This document shows, piece by piece, positions 9,869 to 18,136 of a stretch of DNA of 64,000 bases; the first letter of the stretch is position 1, and each line of letters starts with the position of its first letter. The stretch is from Lachnospiraceae bacterium (lineage in GTDB: Bacteria > Bacillota > Clostridia > Lachnospirales > Lachnospiraceae): assembly GCA_015058015.1 (NCBI GenBank), contig SVDM01000004.1, positions 41,501-105,500 on the forward strand, given 5' to 3'. The notes beneath the pieces were generated by a model. It searched no databases and was not told the origin of the DNA. It saw only the letters and a list, made by a program, of their open reading frames with translations. The translations under genes and the position numbers were made by a program.

Positions 9869-10606
9869 ATGTTTCAATTTTTCGTAGAGCCCCATCAGGT
9901 GGGGACAGAAAAAATCACCATTACAGGTCCTGATGTTAATCATATTAAAAATGTCCTTCGCATGAAGCCGGGAACCAAGGTTCGCATAAGCAATAAGGAA
10001 GATAAGGACTATATCTGCCATATTACCGAGTTGTCAGATGAAGAGATAATCGCTGTAATCGATGACGTTGATACGGCAGGTACAGAACTTCCTGCAGATA
10101 TTGTGCTCTTTCAAGGCCTTCCCAAGGGGGACAAGATGGAGACAGTTATTCAGAAGAACGTGGAGTTGGGAGTTAAAAGAATCGTCCCCGTTGCCATGAG
10201 CAGAAGCATAGTAAAGCTGGATGCTAAGAAGGCGAAGGCCAAGGTTGAACGTTGGCAGCGCATTGCAGAAAGCGCAGCCAAGCAATCAAAGCGAATGATT
10301 ATTCCTGAGATTTCTCCTGTTGCCACATTTAAAGAAGCTATAGATGAGATGGCAGACATGGATATTATCCTCTTTCCTTATGAGAATGCTGAAGGAATGA
10401 CGGATACAAGAGCCGCCATAGAAACAATTAATAAGGGCGACAGAGTTGCTATATTTATTGGGCCTGAGGGGGGATTTGAACCTGAAGAGGTCTCGAAGGC
10501 TACAGAGGCCGGAGCAAAGGTTATATCCTTAGGTAAGAGAATTCTTCGTACCGAGACTGCGGGAATGGCCCTTATGTCTATGATTATGTACAGACTTGAA
10601 GATTAG
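9869..10606 (+). CDS. rsmE: 16S rRNA (uracil1498-N3)-methyltransferase RsmE
   Basis: 245 residues with an N-terminal PUA-like domain (HHIKN-type segment GPDVNHIKNVLRMKPG) and a C-terminal SPOUT knot fold: VIQKNVELGVKRIVPV, IFIGPEGGFEPEEV and LGKRILRTETAGMAL, the signature of RsmE. It methylates U1498 in the decoding site of 16S rRNA. It overlaps no neighbour but is tightly packed between prmA and iscS, so is probably cotranscribed. Confidence 0.96.
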   Translation: MFQFFVEPHQVGTEKITITGPDVNHIKNVLRMKPGTKVRISNKEDKDYICHITELSDEEIIAVIDDVDTAGTELPADIVLFQGLPKGDKMETVIQKNVELGVKRIVPVAMSRSIVKLDAKKAKAKVERWQRIAESAAKQSKRMIIPEISPVATFKEAIDEMADMDIILFPYENAEGMTDTRAAIETINKGDRVAIFIGPEGGFEPEEVSKATEAGAKVISLGKRILRTETAGMALMSMIMYRLED

Positions 10607-10617
10607 GAGTTTTGCAA

Positions 10618-11772
10618 GTGGAGTGTTATTTAGATAACTCGGCAACAACAAGATGCCATGAAAAGGTAAAAGATATAATGGTGAAGGCCCTCACAGGGGA
10701 CTTCGGCAATCCTTCTTCCATGCACATGAAGGGCGTGGAGGCAGAAGCGTATGTTAAGGATGCAAAAAAGACCATTTCAAACATTCTAAAGGTTAACGAG
10801 AAAGAAATTCTGTTTACCAGTGGTGGAACAGAAAGTGATAACTGGGCTTTGATTGGAGCTGCGGAAGCCAATAAACGCAGTGGAAAGCACATTATTACCA
10901 CGGTATATGAGCATCCTGCCATCTTGAATACCTGCGCCTATCTTGAAGAGCAGGGGTATGACCTGACCTATATCCCTGTGGATTCAAAGGGAATCGTTGA
11001 TACAGGCGCCTTACAGGATGCCCTAAGAGAAGATACCATTCTCGTATCCATGATGTATGTCAACAATGAGATCGGAGCGGTACTTCCCGTGGAGGAAGTA
11101 TCGAAGATAATAAAGGACTATAACAAGAATATTCTCTTTCATGTGGACGCGGTCCAGGGATTTGGTAAGTATAGGATTTACCCAAAGAAGGCGGGGATTG
11201 ATATGCTCTCAGTATCAGGGCATAAGATTCACGGGCCCAAGGGAATAGGTTTTTTATACATAGACAGTAAGGTTAAGATTAAGCCTATTATATTCGGAGG
11301 CGGCCAGCAAGGGGGAATGCGATCCGGAACCGACAATGTCCCGGGTATCGCAGGAATTGGCGCGGCTGCGGCAGAGTGTTACCATAATTTTGAGGCAAAG
11401 ATTGACAAGCTTTATGAGTTGAAGGAATTCTTTGTATCAGGAATCAAAGAACTGGAAGGAACCACCCTTAACGGACCAGAGGGAAGAGAAGGGGCTCCTC
11501 ACATAGTAAGTGTAAGCTTTGAAGGCATAAGAAGTGAAGTCCTGCTCCACGCCTTAGAGGACAAGGGAATCTACGTATCGGCAGGTTCCGCTTGTGCTTC
11601 CAATAAGCCGGCAGTAAGCAAGACATTGAAGGCTATAGGAGTAAAGAAGGACCTTCTTGATTCAACCATCAGATTCAGTTTTTGCGAAGATACCACAAGG
11701 GAAGAGTTGGGATATACCTTAGAACAGTTAAAGGAGATACTTCCCCTTCTTCGAAAATACTCAAGACGTTAG
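10618..11772 (+). CDS. Cysteine desulfurase (IscS/NifS family)
   Basis: 384 residues. The N-terminus MECYLDNSATTRCHEKV, PLP-lysine motif SVSGHKIHGPKGIGF and active-site cysteine in SAGSACASNKPAVS mark a group I NifS/IscS-type desulfurase, which moves sulfur from L-Cys as persulfide. The GTG at 10618 is preferred over TTG 10612, because AGGAG (10605-10609) is 8 bp from the former and 2 bp from the latter. With thiI next door, its likely job is supplying sulfur for 4-thiouridine in tRNA, as with B. subtilis NifZ-ThiI; Fe-S work cannot be excluded. Confidence 0.93.
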   Translation: MECYLDNSATTRCHEKVKDIMVKALTGDFGNPSSMHMKGVEAEAYVKDAKKTISNILKVNEKEILFTSGGTESDNWALIGAAEANKRSGKHIITTVYEHPAILNTCAYLEEQGYDLTYIPVDSKGIVDTGALQDALREDTILVSMMYVNNEIGAVLPVEEVSKIIKDYNKNILFHVDAVQGFGKYRIYPKKAGIDMLSVSGHKIHGPKGIGFLYIDSKVKIKPIIFGGGQQGGMRSGTDNVPGIAGIGAAAAECYHNFEAKIDKLYELKEFFVSGIKELEGTTLNGPEGREGAPHIVSVSFEGIRSEVLLHALEDKGIYVSAGSACASNKPAVSKTLKAIGVKKDLLDSTIRFSFCEDTTREELGYTLEQLKEILPLLRKYSRR

Positions 11773-11798
11773 ATTAAAATATCAGACTGGAGGATGCA

Positions 11799-12986
11799 AT
11801 GTTTACAGCATTTTTAATAAAATACGGAGAAATCGGCATAAAGGGTAAGAACCGTTACCTCTTTGAGGAGGCTCTGGTTAACCAGATAAAGTATGCCCTT
11901 GCCAGAGTATCCGGAGAATTTGAAGTAACCAATGAGCAGGGAAGAGTATATGTAGAAGCCTTATCAGACTTCGACTATGACGAAACGGTAGAAGCTATGC
12001 AGAAGGTCTTCGGTATCGTAGGCATCTGTCCGGTGGTTCATGTAGAAGATGAGGGACCGGAGGCTTTGGGTGATGCTATAGTAGACTATATGAACAAGGT
12101 ATACCCGAATTGCAGTAAGACTTTCAAGGTCAATGCAAGAAGAGCCAGAAAGAATTACCCCATGAATTCCATGGAGATAAATGCTTTCTTAGGAGAGAAG
12201 ATATTAGCCTGTAATCCGGACATGAAGGTTGACGTTCATAAGCCGGATATCATGTTAAACGTTGAGATAAGACAAAAGATTTACATATATTCTGAGATAA
12301 TCAAGGGACCCGGAGGAATGCCTGTGGGAACCAACGGCAAAGGAATGCTCCTTCTATCCGGTGGAATCGACAGTCCTGTGGCAGGATATATGGTGGCAAA
12401 GCGCGGTGTTAAGATTGACGCCGTATATTTCCATGCACCCCCATACACCAGTGAGAGGGCCAAGCAAAAGGTTGTAGACCTGGCAAGAAAGGTATCGCAG
12501 TATTCCGGTACCATACACTTGAAGGTAGTTAATTTCACGGATATTCAGCTTTATATCTATGACAAATGCCCCCATGACGAACTTACCATCATTATGCGCC
12601 GCTACATGATGCGCATTGCGGAGCATTTTGCCCGTGAGAACGGCTGTATGGGACTTATTACGGGTGAGAGCATTGGCCAGGTGGCCAGTCAGACTATGCA
12701 GAGTCTTCTCACCACCAATGCAGTATGTACCTTGCCGGTATATCGTCCCCTTATTGCCTTTGATAAGCAGGAAATTATTGAGGTCGCAGAGCGAATTGAC
12801 ACCTATGAGACATCCATTCTGCCCTTTGAGGATTGCTGTACTATATTTGTGGCAAAGCATCCCGTGACAAAGCCTGTGTTAGAGCGTATTGAAAAGAGCG
12901 AATTAAAGCTTACTGAGGATATAGACAGACTGGTGAAGGAAGCTATAGATACCACAGAGACCATTATCGTTCGAGCAACGGAATGA
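11799..12986 (+). CDS. thiI: tRNA 4-thiouridine synthetase ThiI
   Basis: 395 residues: N-terminal ferredoxin-like and THUMP domains binding tRNA, then a PP-loop ATPase core with LLLSGGIDSPVAGYMVAKRG. It ends soon after the conserved LPFEDCCTIFVAKHP. There is no C-terminal rhodanese domain, as in most Firmicute ThiI proteins. It adenylates U8 of tRNA and inserts sulfur from the neighbouring cysteine desulfurase. It is the last gene of the prmA-rsmE-iscS-thiI group and converges on the HPr-like gene across a terminator. Confidence 0.97.
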   Translation: MFTAFLIKYGEIGIKGKNRYLFEEALVNQIKYALARVSGEFEVTNEQGRVYVEALSDFDYDETVEAMQKVFGIVGICPVVHVEDEGPEALGDAIVDYMNKVYPNCSKTFKVNARRARKNYPMNSMEINAFLGEKILACNPDMKVDVHKPDIMLNVEIRQKIYIYSEIIKGPGGMPVGTNGKGMLLLSGGIDSPVAGYMVAKRGVKIDAVYFHAPPYTSERAKQKVVDLARKVSQYSGTIHLKVVNFTDIQLYIYDKCPHDELTIIMRRYMMRIAEHFARENGCMGLITGESIGQVASQTMQSLLTTNAVCTLPVYRPLIAFDKQEIIEVAERIDTYETSILPFEDCCTIFVAKHPVTKPVLERIEKSELKLTEDIDRLVKEAIDTTETIIVRATE

Positions 12987-12987
12987 T

Positions 12988-13013
12988 AAAAAAAGACTCC
13001 CTTTTTGGGAGTC
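12988..13013 (-). terminator. Terminator between thiI and the HPr-like gene
   Basis: GACTCCC (12995-13001) and GGGAGTC (13007-13013) form a 7-bp stem with a T5 loop. On the reverse strand the stem is followed by seven T (A7 at 12988-12994), so it mainly ends the HPr-like transcript. It probably also slows forward transcription from thiI. Confidence 0.85.
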
Positions 13014-13018
13014 ACGCA

Positions 13019-13267
13019 TTATGATGCATTGTCTATTGTTGCAAGGTATGGTCTGATAATGGAAGCCAAAGCGGCATCGGGTGTGGCCGCATGAACACGC
13101 AGTTCAATGGGCTTCGTAAGATCGATGCTGAAGAATCCCATTATTGATTTGGCGTTAAGAGTGTATCTGCCGGATACAATCTCAAATGAATAATCAAATT
13201 CAGAGATGGCGTCAACGAAAGCCTGAACCTTGCTGACGGAATCTAAGTTAATCATGTAACTAATCAT
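13019..13267 (-). CDS. HPr-like protein lacking the phosphorylatable histidine
   Basis: 82 residues with the HPr fold pattern: the central FEIVSGRYTLNAKSIMGFFSID matches the Ser-46 region of HPr (NAKSIMG), and AATPDAALASIIRPYL matches the C-terminal helix. The active-site loop that in HPr reads LHARPA is here SVSKVQAF, with no His, so PEP-dependent phosphotransfer looks impossible. The Ser of KSIMG is kept, so a regulatory role through HPr kinase is conceivable. It has a good sigA-type promoter and TGGAGA RBS (13280-13275) and is monocistronic. Confidence 0.8.
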   Translation of the reverse strand: MISYMINLDSVSKVQAFVDAISEFDYSFEIVSGRYTLNAKSIMGFFSIDLTKPIELRVHAATPDAALASIIRPYLATIDNAS

Positions 13268-13312
13268 TTTATTTTCTCCAATACATTCTCAATTAAGTAG
13301 AAATGTACGGAA

Positions 13313-13341
13313 AATATATCACAATATATTATTAGTGTCAA
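13313..13341 (-). promoter_or_regulatory. Promoter of the HPr-like gene
   Basis: On the reverse strand TTGACA (13341-13336) and TATATT (13318-13313) are separated by exactly 17 bp. A 6-bp inverted repeat TAGTGT/ACACTA (13333-13338 and 13348-13353) overlaps the -35 box in the divergent gap with mtaB and could be an operator. Confidence 0.75.
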
Positions 13342-13376
13342 GTTAGTACACTACCCCAAGAAATGAGACGAAAGTA

Positions 13377-14684
13377 ATGAAAGCATCTTTTCACAATCTG
13401 GGCTGCAAAGTCAACTCATACGAGACAGAAAGCATGCAACAGCTGCTTGTTGCCGCCGGCTATGAAATAGTACCTTTTGAGGAGGAGGCGGATGTGTGTA
13501 TTATCAACACATGTTCCGTTACCAACATCGCAGACCGCAAATCACGCCAGATGATCCACAAAGCTAAAAAAATTAGTCCGGATGCCATAATTGTGGCAAC
13601 AGGATGTTATGCCCAGATGTTTTCAGAAGACGTGGTAAAAGACGGCTTCGCAGATATAATAATCGGCAACAATAACAAGAACAGTTTAGTCCGCCTTATT
13701 GAGGAATACAAAAAGTCCATGGAAGAACCCATAGTAGCAGTAGAGGACCTATCCCATGGCTGCGAATATGAGAATATGATCTCCACTGAGACTGTGGAGC
13801 ATACTAGGGCATTTATTAAGATTCAGGACGGTTGTAACCAGTTTTGCAGTTATTGCATAATTCCCTTTGCAAGAGGCCGTATAAGAAGCCGTGATATGGA
13901 GGATATCATATCTGAAGCCGGGGCCTTAGGAGAGGCAGGATACAAGGAATTGGTTCTTACGGGTATTAACCTTAGTGCCTACGGCATAGATTGCGGTTCC
14001 TCACTAATCGAAGTCATTGAGAATATCGCCGCCATCCCGGAGATTAAGAGGATTCGAATAAGCTCATTGGAGCCGGGTATTATTACGGAGGAATTCCTTA
14101 CCCGGTTGAAGAAGGTAGACAAGATATGTCCTCATTTTCACTTGTCCTTGCAAAGCGGATGTGACAGCGTACTTTCAAGAATGAACCGCCATTACACCAC
14201 CGGGGAGTATTACGAGAAGTGTGAGATGATACGTAAGGTATTTGAACTTCCGGCTATTACAACTGATATTATTACGGGGTTCCCGGGGGAGACGGAAGAA
14301 GAATTTGCCACAACGTTAGACTTCGTTAAGCGTTGCAATATATACGAGACTCATATATTCAAGTTTTCAAGAAGAAAGGGAACCAAGGCGGACAAGATGC
14401 CGGGGCAGCTTACGGACAAGGTAAAAAGTGAGCGCAGCACAAGGCTTTCGGCTGTGGCAAAAGACAATACCTATGGCTTTATGGAGGCCAACATCGGCCG
14501 AAGGGTAAGCGTTCTCCTTGAAGAAGAGGTGACTTTGGGAGGTGGCAGATATCTTATCGGCTTTACCAAAGAGTATGTCAAGGTTGGAGTGGCAGCAGAA
14601 TGCGGGGCTCTTCCCGGAGACATCCTTGAGGGCACAATAAAAGGTTTTATCAACAAAGACACCATGTTGCTTGAAGAAATTTAG
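13377..14684 (+). CDS. mtaB: tRNA t6A37 methylthiotransferase MtaB
   Basis: 435 residues. The N-terminal methylthiotransferase domain carries the three cluster cysteines in LGCKVNSYETE, INTCSVTNIADRKSRQ and VATGCYAQ. The radical-SAM domain has CNQFCSYCIIPFARGRIRSR, and a C-terminal TRAM domain follows. It converts t6A37 to ms2t6A37 in tRNAs reading ANN codons. It starts at ATG 13377 with GACGAAAG upstream. It is divergent from the HPr-like gene and fits the translation-quality theme of the region. Confidence 0.95.
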   Translation: MKASFHNLGCKVNSYETESMQQLLVAAGYEIVPFEEEADVCIINTCSVTNIADRKSRQMIHKAKKISPDAIIVATGCYAQMFSEDVVKDGFADIIIGNNNKNSLVRLIEEYKKSMEEPIVAVEDLSHGCEYENMISTETVEHTRAFIKIQDGCNQFCSYCIIPFARGRIRSRDMEDIISEAGALGEAGYKELVLTGINLSAYGIDCGSSLIEVIENIAAIPEIKRIRISSLEPGIITEEFLTRLKKVDKICPHFHLSLQSGCDSVLSRMNRHYTTGEYYEKCEMIRKVFELPAITTDIITGFPGETEEEFATTLDFVKRCNIYETHIFKFSRRKGTKADKMPGQLTDKVKSERSTRLSAVAKDNTYGFMEANIGRRVSVLLEEEVTLGGGRYLIGFTKEYVKVGVAAECGALPGDILEGTIKGFINKDTMLLEEI

Positions 14685-14705
14685 AATATCTTAAGAAGGG
14701 CTGAC

Positions 14706-14734
14706 TTTACAAAAGCCTCGGATTAGATTAAAAT
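14706..14734 (+). promoter_or_regulatory. Promoter of ireB-ruvX-DUF1292
   Basis: TTTACA (14706-14711) and TAAAAT (14729-14734), 17-bp spacer. The start site would fall near 14741, just before a hairpin. Confidence 0.6.
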
Positions 14735-14745
14735 TATGTGATAGG

Positions 14746-14768
14746 AAACCGCTTTCGGAAGGGTTTTT
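14746..14768 (+). other. Terminator-like hairpin at the start of the ireB leader
   Basis: AAACC (14746-14750) pairs with GGTTT (14762-14766), and CTT/AAG inside closes a TCGG loop; the stem runs into T5 (14764-14768). It either ends read-through from mtaB or acts as an attenuator for ireB. The position just after the inferred start site is odd for a plain terminator. Confidence 0.5.
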
Positions 14769-14788
14769 AAAAAGGTCGTGAGGTATTT

Positions 14789-15061
14789 ATGGACAACAAT
14801 TCCAGTACACAATTTTTTTCCTTCGAAGTCAGCATGGACAAGAAGGTACAAGATATCTTAGAGAAAGTTTTTCAGGCTTTAAGCGAGAAAGGATACAATC
14901 CGGTTAATCAGATTGTGGGCTATATCATGTCCGGAGATCCTACTTATATCACAAGTCACATGGGGGCGAGAAGCCTTATTATGAAGGTAGAACGTGATGA
15001 GCTTGTGGAAGTTGTTCTCAAGAAATACATTGAGGTTAACAACTGGTCAAACGGAGAATAA
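14789..15061 (+). CDS. ireB: IreB family regulatory phosphoprotein
   Basis: 90 residues matching the small UPF0297/IreB family: an N-terminal Thr-containing tail ([11 protein letters not shown]), then [37 protein letters not shown] and [15 protein letters not shown]. In Enterococcus faecalis IreB is a substrate of the Ser/Thr kinase IreK and modulates cephalosporin resistance. The ireB-ruvX-DUF1292 order is the same as in many Firmicutes (yrzL-yrrK-yrzB in B. subtilis). Confidence 0.93.
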   Translation: MDNNSSTQFFSFEVSMDKKVQDILEKVFQALSEKGYNPVNQIVGYIMSGDPTYITSHMGARSLIMKVERDELVEVVLKKYIEVNNWSNGE

Positions 15062-15064
15062 ATA

Positions 15065-15508
15065 ATGAGAGTTTTGGGTCTCGATTACGGTACTAAGACT
15101 GTGGGTGTGGCTGTCAGTGACAGTCTGCTTGTGTGCGCCCATGGGGTAGAGACCATTGAGATTGCTCAGGCAGGCAAGTTGCGCAAGACTCTTGCGCGAA
15201 TTGAAGAACTGGTTAAGGAATACGAAGTAGATACCATTGTTTTGGGATATCCCAAGAATATGAACAATACTGAAGGGGAGCGCTGTGCTGCGACCCTTGA
15301 CTTTAAAGAGAAGTTGGAAAAGAGGACTTCTCTTCCCGTTATATTATGGGATGAGAGGCAGACTACGGTTTCCGCGGAGCGCGTGTTGCAGGAAAGCGGC
15401 GTAAGACGTGAGAATCGTAAGACATATATAGATAAGATAGCGGCGGTATTTATCCTGCAAGGCTATCTTGAGAGCATTAATCGGAGTGAAATAGATGGAC
15501 AAGATTAA
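15065..15508 (+). CDS. ruvX: RuvX/YqgF-family nuclease (pre-16S rRNA processing)
   Basis: 147 residues with an RNase H-like fold: VLGLDYGTKTVGVAVSD (catalytic Asp), VLGYPKNMNNTEG and LWDERQTTVSAERVL. Members process the 5' end of 16S rRNA in E. coli and are also annotated as Holliday-junction resolvase-like. Three bases after ireB and overlapping the DUF1292 gene by 14 bp, indicating translational coupling. Confidence 0.94.
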   Translation: MRVLGLDYGTKTVGVAVSDSLLVCAHGVETIEIAQAGKLRKTLARIEELVKEYEVDTIVLGYPKNMNNTEGERCAATLDFKEKLEKRTSLPVILWDERQTTVSAERVLQESGVRRENRKTYIDKIAAVFILQGYLESINRSEIDGQD

Positions 15509-15752
15509 GTTTAACGCACCGGATACCGGTGAAGAAATAGAGTTTTTTGTTTTGGAGCAGACAACCATCGGAGGTTCTAACTACATCCTTGTAACAGAGG
15601 AGGAAGAAGACGACGGTGAGTGCTTTATTCTCAAAGAAGTAGGGGCATCTGAGGATGATGTGACTTACGAATTTCTTGAGGATGAGGATGAATTTCTTTC
15701 CATTGGAAAGGTTTTTTCAGAGCTTTTTGACGACGCGGACATAGAGTTCTAG
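15495..15752 (+). CDS. DUF1292 family protein (YrzB-like)
   Basis: 85 residues, strongly acidic (runs such as TEEEEDDGE and LEDEDEF), with the DUF1292 pattern FNAPDTGEEIEFFVLEQTTIGG, NYILV and ISKV-like ending SIGKVFSELF. Function is unknown in the family. It starts inside ruvX, so it is translated from the same transcript. Confidence 0.9.
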   Translation: MDKIKFNAPDTGEEIEFFVLEQTTIGGSNYILVTEEEEDDGECFILKEVGASEDDVTYEFLEDEDEFLSIGKVFSELFDDADIEF

Positions 15753-15943
15753 CGTGGTCTTGTAATAGACCCTTTTAGGGCAAGCAGGCATTTAAGAATT
15801 ATCAGTCGGACCTTGTAACGAACGGACTACTAATCGAAGATATGGCATCGGGGAATTATAACATATCTTTGGATGGTCTGTTTTTCTTGCATGGATCGGG
15901 CCGGATAACCTCTTATTTGTCATAGAAATACGGAGGTATAGTA
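15753..15943 (+). other. Structured gap/leader before rnj
   Basis: No ORF. GGTCT (15756-15760) pairs with AGACC (15767-15771), followed by CTTTT, a weak terminator. A second GGTCT (15875-15879), followed by T5, can compete for the same AGACC. Between them AAGATATG (15837-15844) and CATATCTT (15862-15869) form another stem. It could be a 5' leader for rnj, but no promoter was recognised. Confidence 0.35.
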
Positions 15944-17608
15944 TTGAAAAAAAAGAACAATTCAAAATTAAAGATCATTCCTCTCGGCGGTTTAGAGCAG
16001 ATAGGAATGAATATTACTGCCTTTGAATATGAGGACAGTATTATTGTTGTGGACTGCGGTTTGTCGTTCCCCGAGGACGATATGCTTGGAGTCGACCTTG
16101 TAATTCCCGATGTTACTTATCTTGAAGAGAATGCAGACAAGGTTAAAGGCTTTGTCATCACCCATGGTCATGAGGACCATATCGGTGCCATTCCATATAT
16201 TCTTAAGCAGGTGGATGCTACCATTTACGGTACCAAGCTTACCATCGGCATCATTGACAACAAGTTAAAAGAGCACGGAATGCTTCGTCAGGTTAAGAGG
16301 AAGGTGGTTAAACACGGCCAATCCATTAACCTTGGCAATTTCCGTATCGAGTTTATTAAGACTAACCACAGTATAGTTGATGCTTCTGCTCTTGCCATAT
16401 ATTCCCCTGTGGGAATCGTGGTTCATACAGGAGACTTTAAGATTGACTACACGCCGGTATTTGGTGAGGCCATTGATTTACAGCGCTTTGGTGAGATCGG
16501 TAAGAAGGGCGTACTAGCGCTTATGTGCGACAGTACCAATGCGGAGCGTCCCGGATTTACCATGTCGGAACGTACCGTAGGTCACACCTTCGACAGTCTT
16601 TTCGCAGAACACCCCAACAACCGAATTATAGTAGCTACCTTTGCATCCAATGTTGACCGTGTTCAGCAGATTATAAACACGTCCTACAAATTCGGACGTA
16701 AGGTTGCGGTGGATGGTCGAAGCATGGTAAATATCATTGCTATCGCCCAGGAATACGGTTACATCAAGATTCCGGATAATACATTGATTGATATAGATCA
16801 TTTGAAGAACTATCCCGACGAGAAGACCACCATTATTACCACGGGAAGCCAGGGTGAATCCATGGCGGCCTTATCCAGGATGGCGGCTTCCGTTCACAAG
16901 AAGATTTCCATTATGCCCAATGATACGGTTATCTTTAGTTCAAACCCCATACCGGGTAACGAGAAGGCTGTATCCAAGGTAATTAATGAACTTCTCCAAA
17001 AGGGGGCAGAGGTTATCTTTCAGGATACCCACGTTTCAGGCCATGCCTGTCAGGAGGAGATTAAGCTTATCTACTCTCTGGTTAAGCCTAAGTATGCTAT
17101 TCCCATCCATGGTGAGTACAAGCATCGTATGGCTCAGGCCAATGTAGTTAAGGAACTGGGATATGATAATGACCATATCTTTATGCTGCATTCCGGTGAC
17201 GTGTTGGAGCTTGACGACGAATCCGCAGATGTAACAGGCAAGGTTCAGGAAGGCGGAATCCTTGTTGACGGTCTGGGAGTCGGAGATGTAGGAAGCACGG
17301 TTTTACGTGACAGAAAGATTCTCTCTGAGCATGGAATTATTATTGTGGTGCTTACCCTTGAGAAGGGCTGCGCAGGTGTATTGGCAGGCCCCGACATTAT
17401 CTCAAGAGGATTTGTATATGTTAAAGAATCCGAGGATTTGATTGAGGAGGCTACGGTATTACTTCGGGAAACCGTGGATGATATAATTTCGAGAAATATC
17501 TCTGACTGGAACAAAATTAAGAATGCCATAAGAGATGTTCTTAGTGATTTCGTTTGGAGAAAGACCAAGAGAAGTCCTATGATTATGCCTATTATCATGG
17601 AGGTATAA
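15944..17608 (+). CDS. rnj: Ribonuclease J
   Basis: 554 residues, the usual length. The beta-lactamase/beta-CASP core shows FVITHGHEDHIGAIPY (zinc ligands), HTGDFKIDYTP, LMCDSTNAERPG, GSQGESMAALSRMA and PIHGEYKH. The C-terminal domain is complete, through WRKTKRSPMIMPIIMEV. RNase J is the 5'-3' exonuclease and endonuclease that dominates mRNA decay and rRNA maturation in Firmicutes. It starts at TTG 15944 behind CGGAGG. The next gene begins 6 bp later. Confidence 0.96.
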   Translation: MKKKNNSKLKIIPLGGLEQIGMNITAFEYEDSIIVVDCGLSFPEDDMLGVDLVIPDVTYLEENADKVKGFVITHGHEDHIGAIPYILKQVDATIYGTKLTIGIIDNKLKEHGMLRQVKRKVVKHGQSINLGNFRIEFIKTNHSIVDASALAIYSPVGIVVHTGDFKIDYTPVFGEAIDLQRFGEIGKKGVLALMCDSTNAERPGFTMSERTVGHTFDSLFAEHPNNRIIVATFASNVDRVQQIINTSYKFGRKVAVDGRSMVNIIAIAQEYGYIKIPDNTLIDIDHLKNYPDEKTTIITTGSQGESMAALSRMAASVHKKISIMPNDTVIFSSNPIPGNEKAVSKVINELLQKGAEVIFQDTHVSGHACQEEIKLIYSLVKPKYAIPIHGEYKHRMAQANVVKELGYDNDHIFMLHSGDVLELDDESADVTGKVQEGGILVDGLGVGDVGSTVLRDRKILSEHGIIIVVLTLEKGCAGVLAGPDIISRGFVYVKESEDLIEEATVLLRETVDDIISRNISDWNKIKNAIRDVLSDFVWRKTKRSPMIMPIIMEV

Positions 17609-17614
17609 CATTAG

Positions 17615-18136
17615 ATGGCCAAGAAAAAGAAGAAGTCAGGGAAAAACAACAAACCTAAATATGTTGCCCCGGAGGTGGAAGTAAAGAAAGAAGAGGCGCC
17701 TGTAGTGGCGGAAGAACCTGTGCAGGCAGACTTATATGACGAGGAACTTCCCGAAACGGGCATAAGAGGACTGTTAGAGAGGAAGCTTACCCGTAAGGTT
17801 TCTAACCGCCTTATTGTTGCTGCCATTGCAGCTATTATGCTGCTTCTTGGTTTCGAGAGCTTCAAGTTTGCTTATCGCATTACCAATGGCAGTGCGGTGG
17901 ACCCTTATCCCGGGAAAGAGATAAATGTCTACATCCATGATTCCATGTCGGACTCTGACGTGGCTACCATGCTGTACGAAAAAGGATTAATTGTAAGCAA
18001 GTTAGACTTCGTTATTCAGGCCAAATTAAAGAACTACAAGCCCTCCAAATATGCAGGCAGTTATACCCTTAACACCAGCATGAATGCGGAGAACCAGTTA
18101 AATGAACTGATGACCACAGTGGAGAATAAACAGTGA
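17615..18136 (+). CDS. Short MltG/YceG-like membrane protein lacking the catalytic domain
   Basis: 173 residues: a Lys-rich cytoplasmic tail (MAKKKKKSGKNNKP), an acidic linker, one membrane helix around residues 68-85, and an outside domain containing INVYIHDSMSDSDVATMLYEKGLI and KYAGSYTLNTSMNAENQLNELM. This resembles the N-terminal LysM-like part of endolytic murein transglycosylase MltG, whose family length is roughly 330-400 residues; the catalytic part with its Glu is absent. B. subtilis has full-length yrrL (mltG) in the same position before trmR. Whether this is a functional short form or a remnant is open; the frame is intact and the stop overlaps trmR. Confidence 0.7.
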   Translation: MAKKKKKSGKNNKPKYVAPEVEVKKEEAPVVAEEPVQADLYDEELPETGIRGLLERKLTRKVSNRLIVAAIAAIMLLLGFESFKFAYRITNGSAVDPYPGKEINVYIHDSMSDSDVATMLYEKGLIVSKLDFVIQAKLKNYKPSKYAGSYTLNTSMNAENQLNELMTTVENKQ

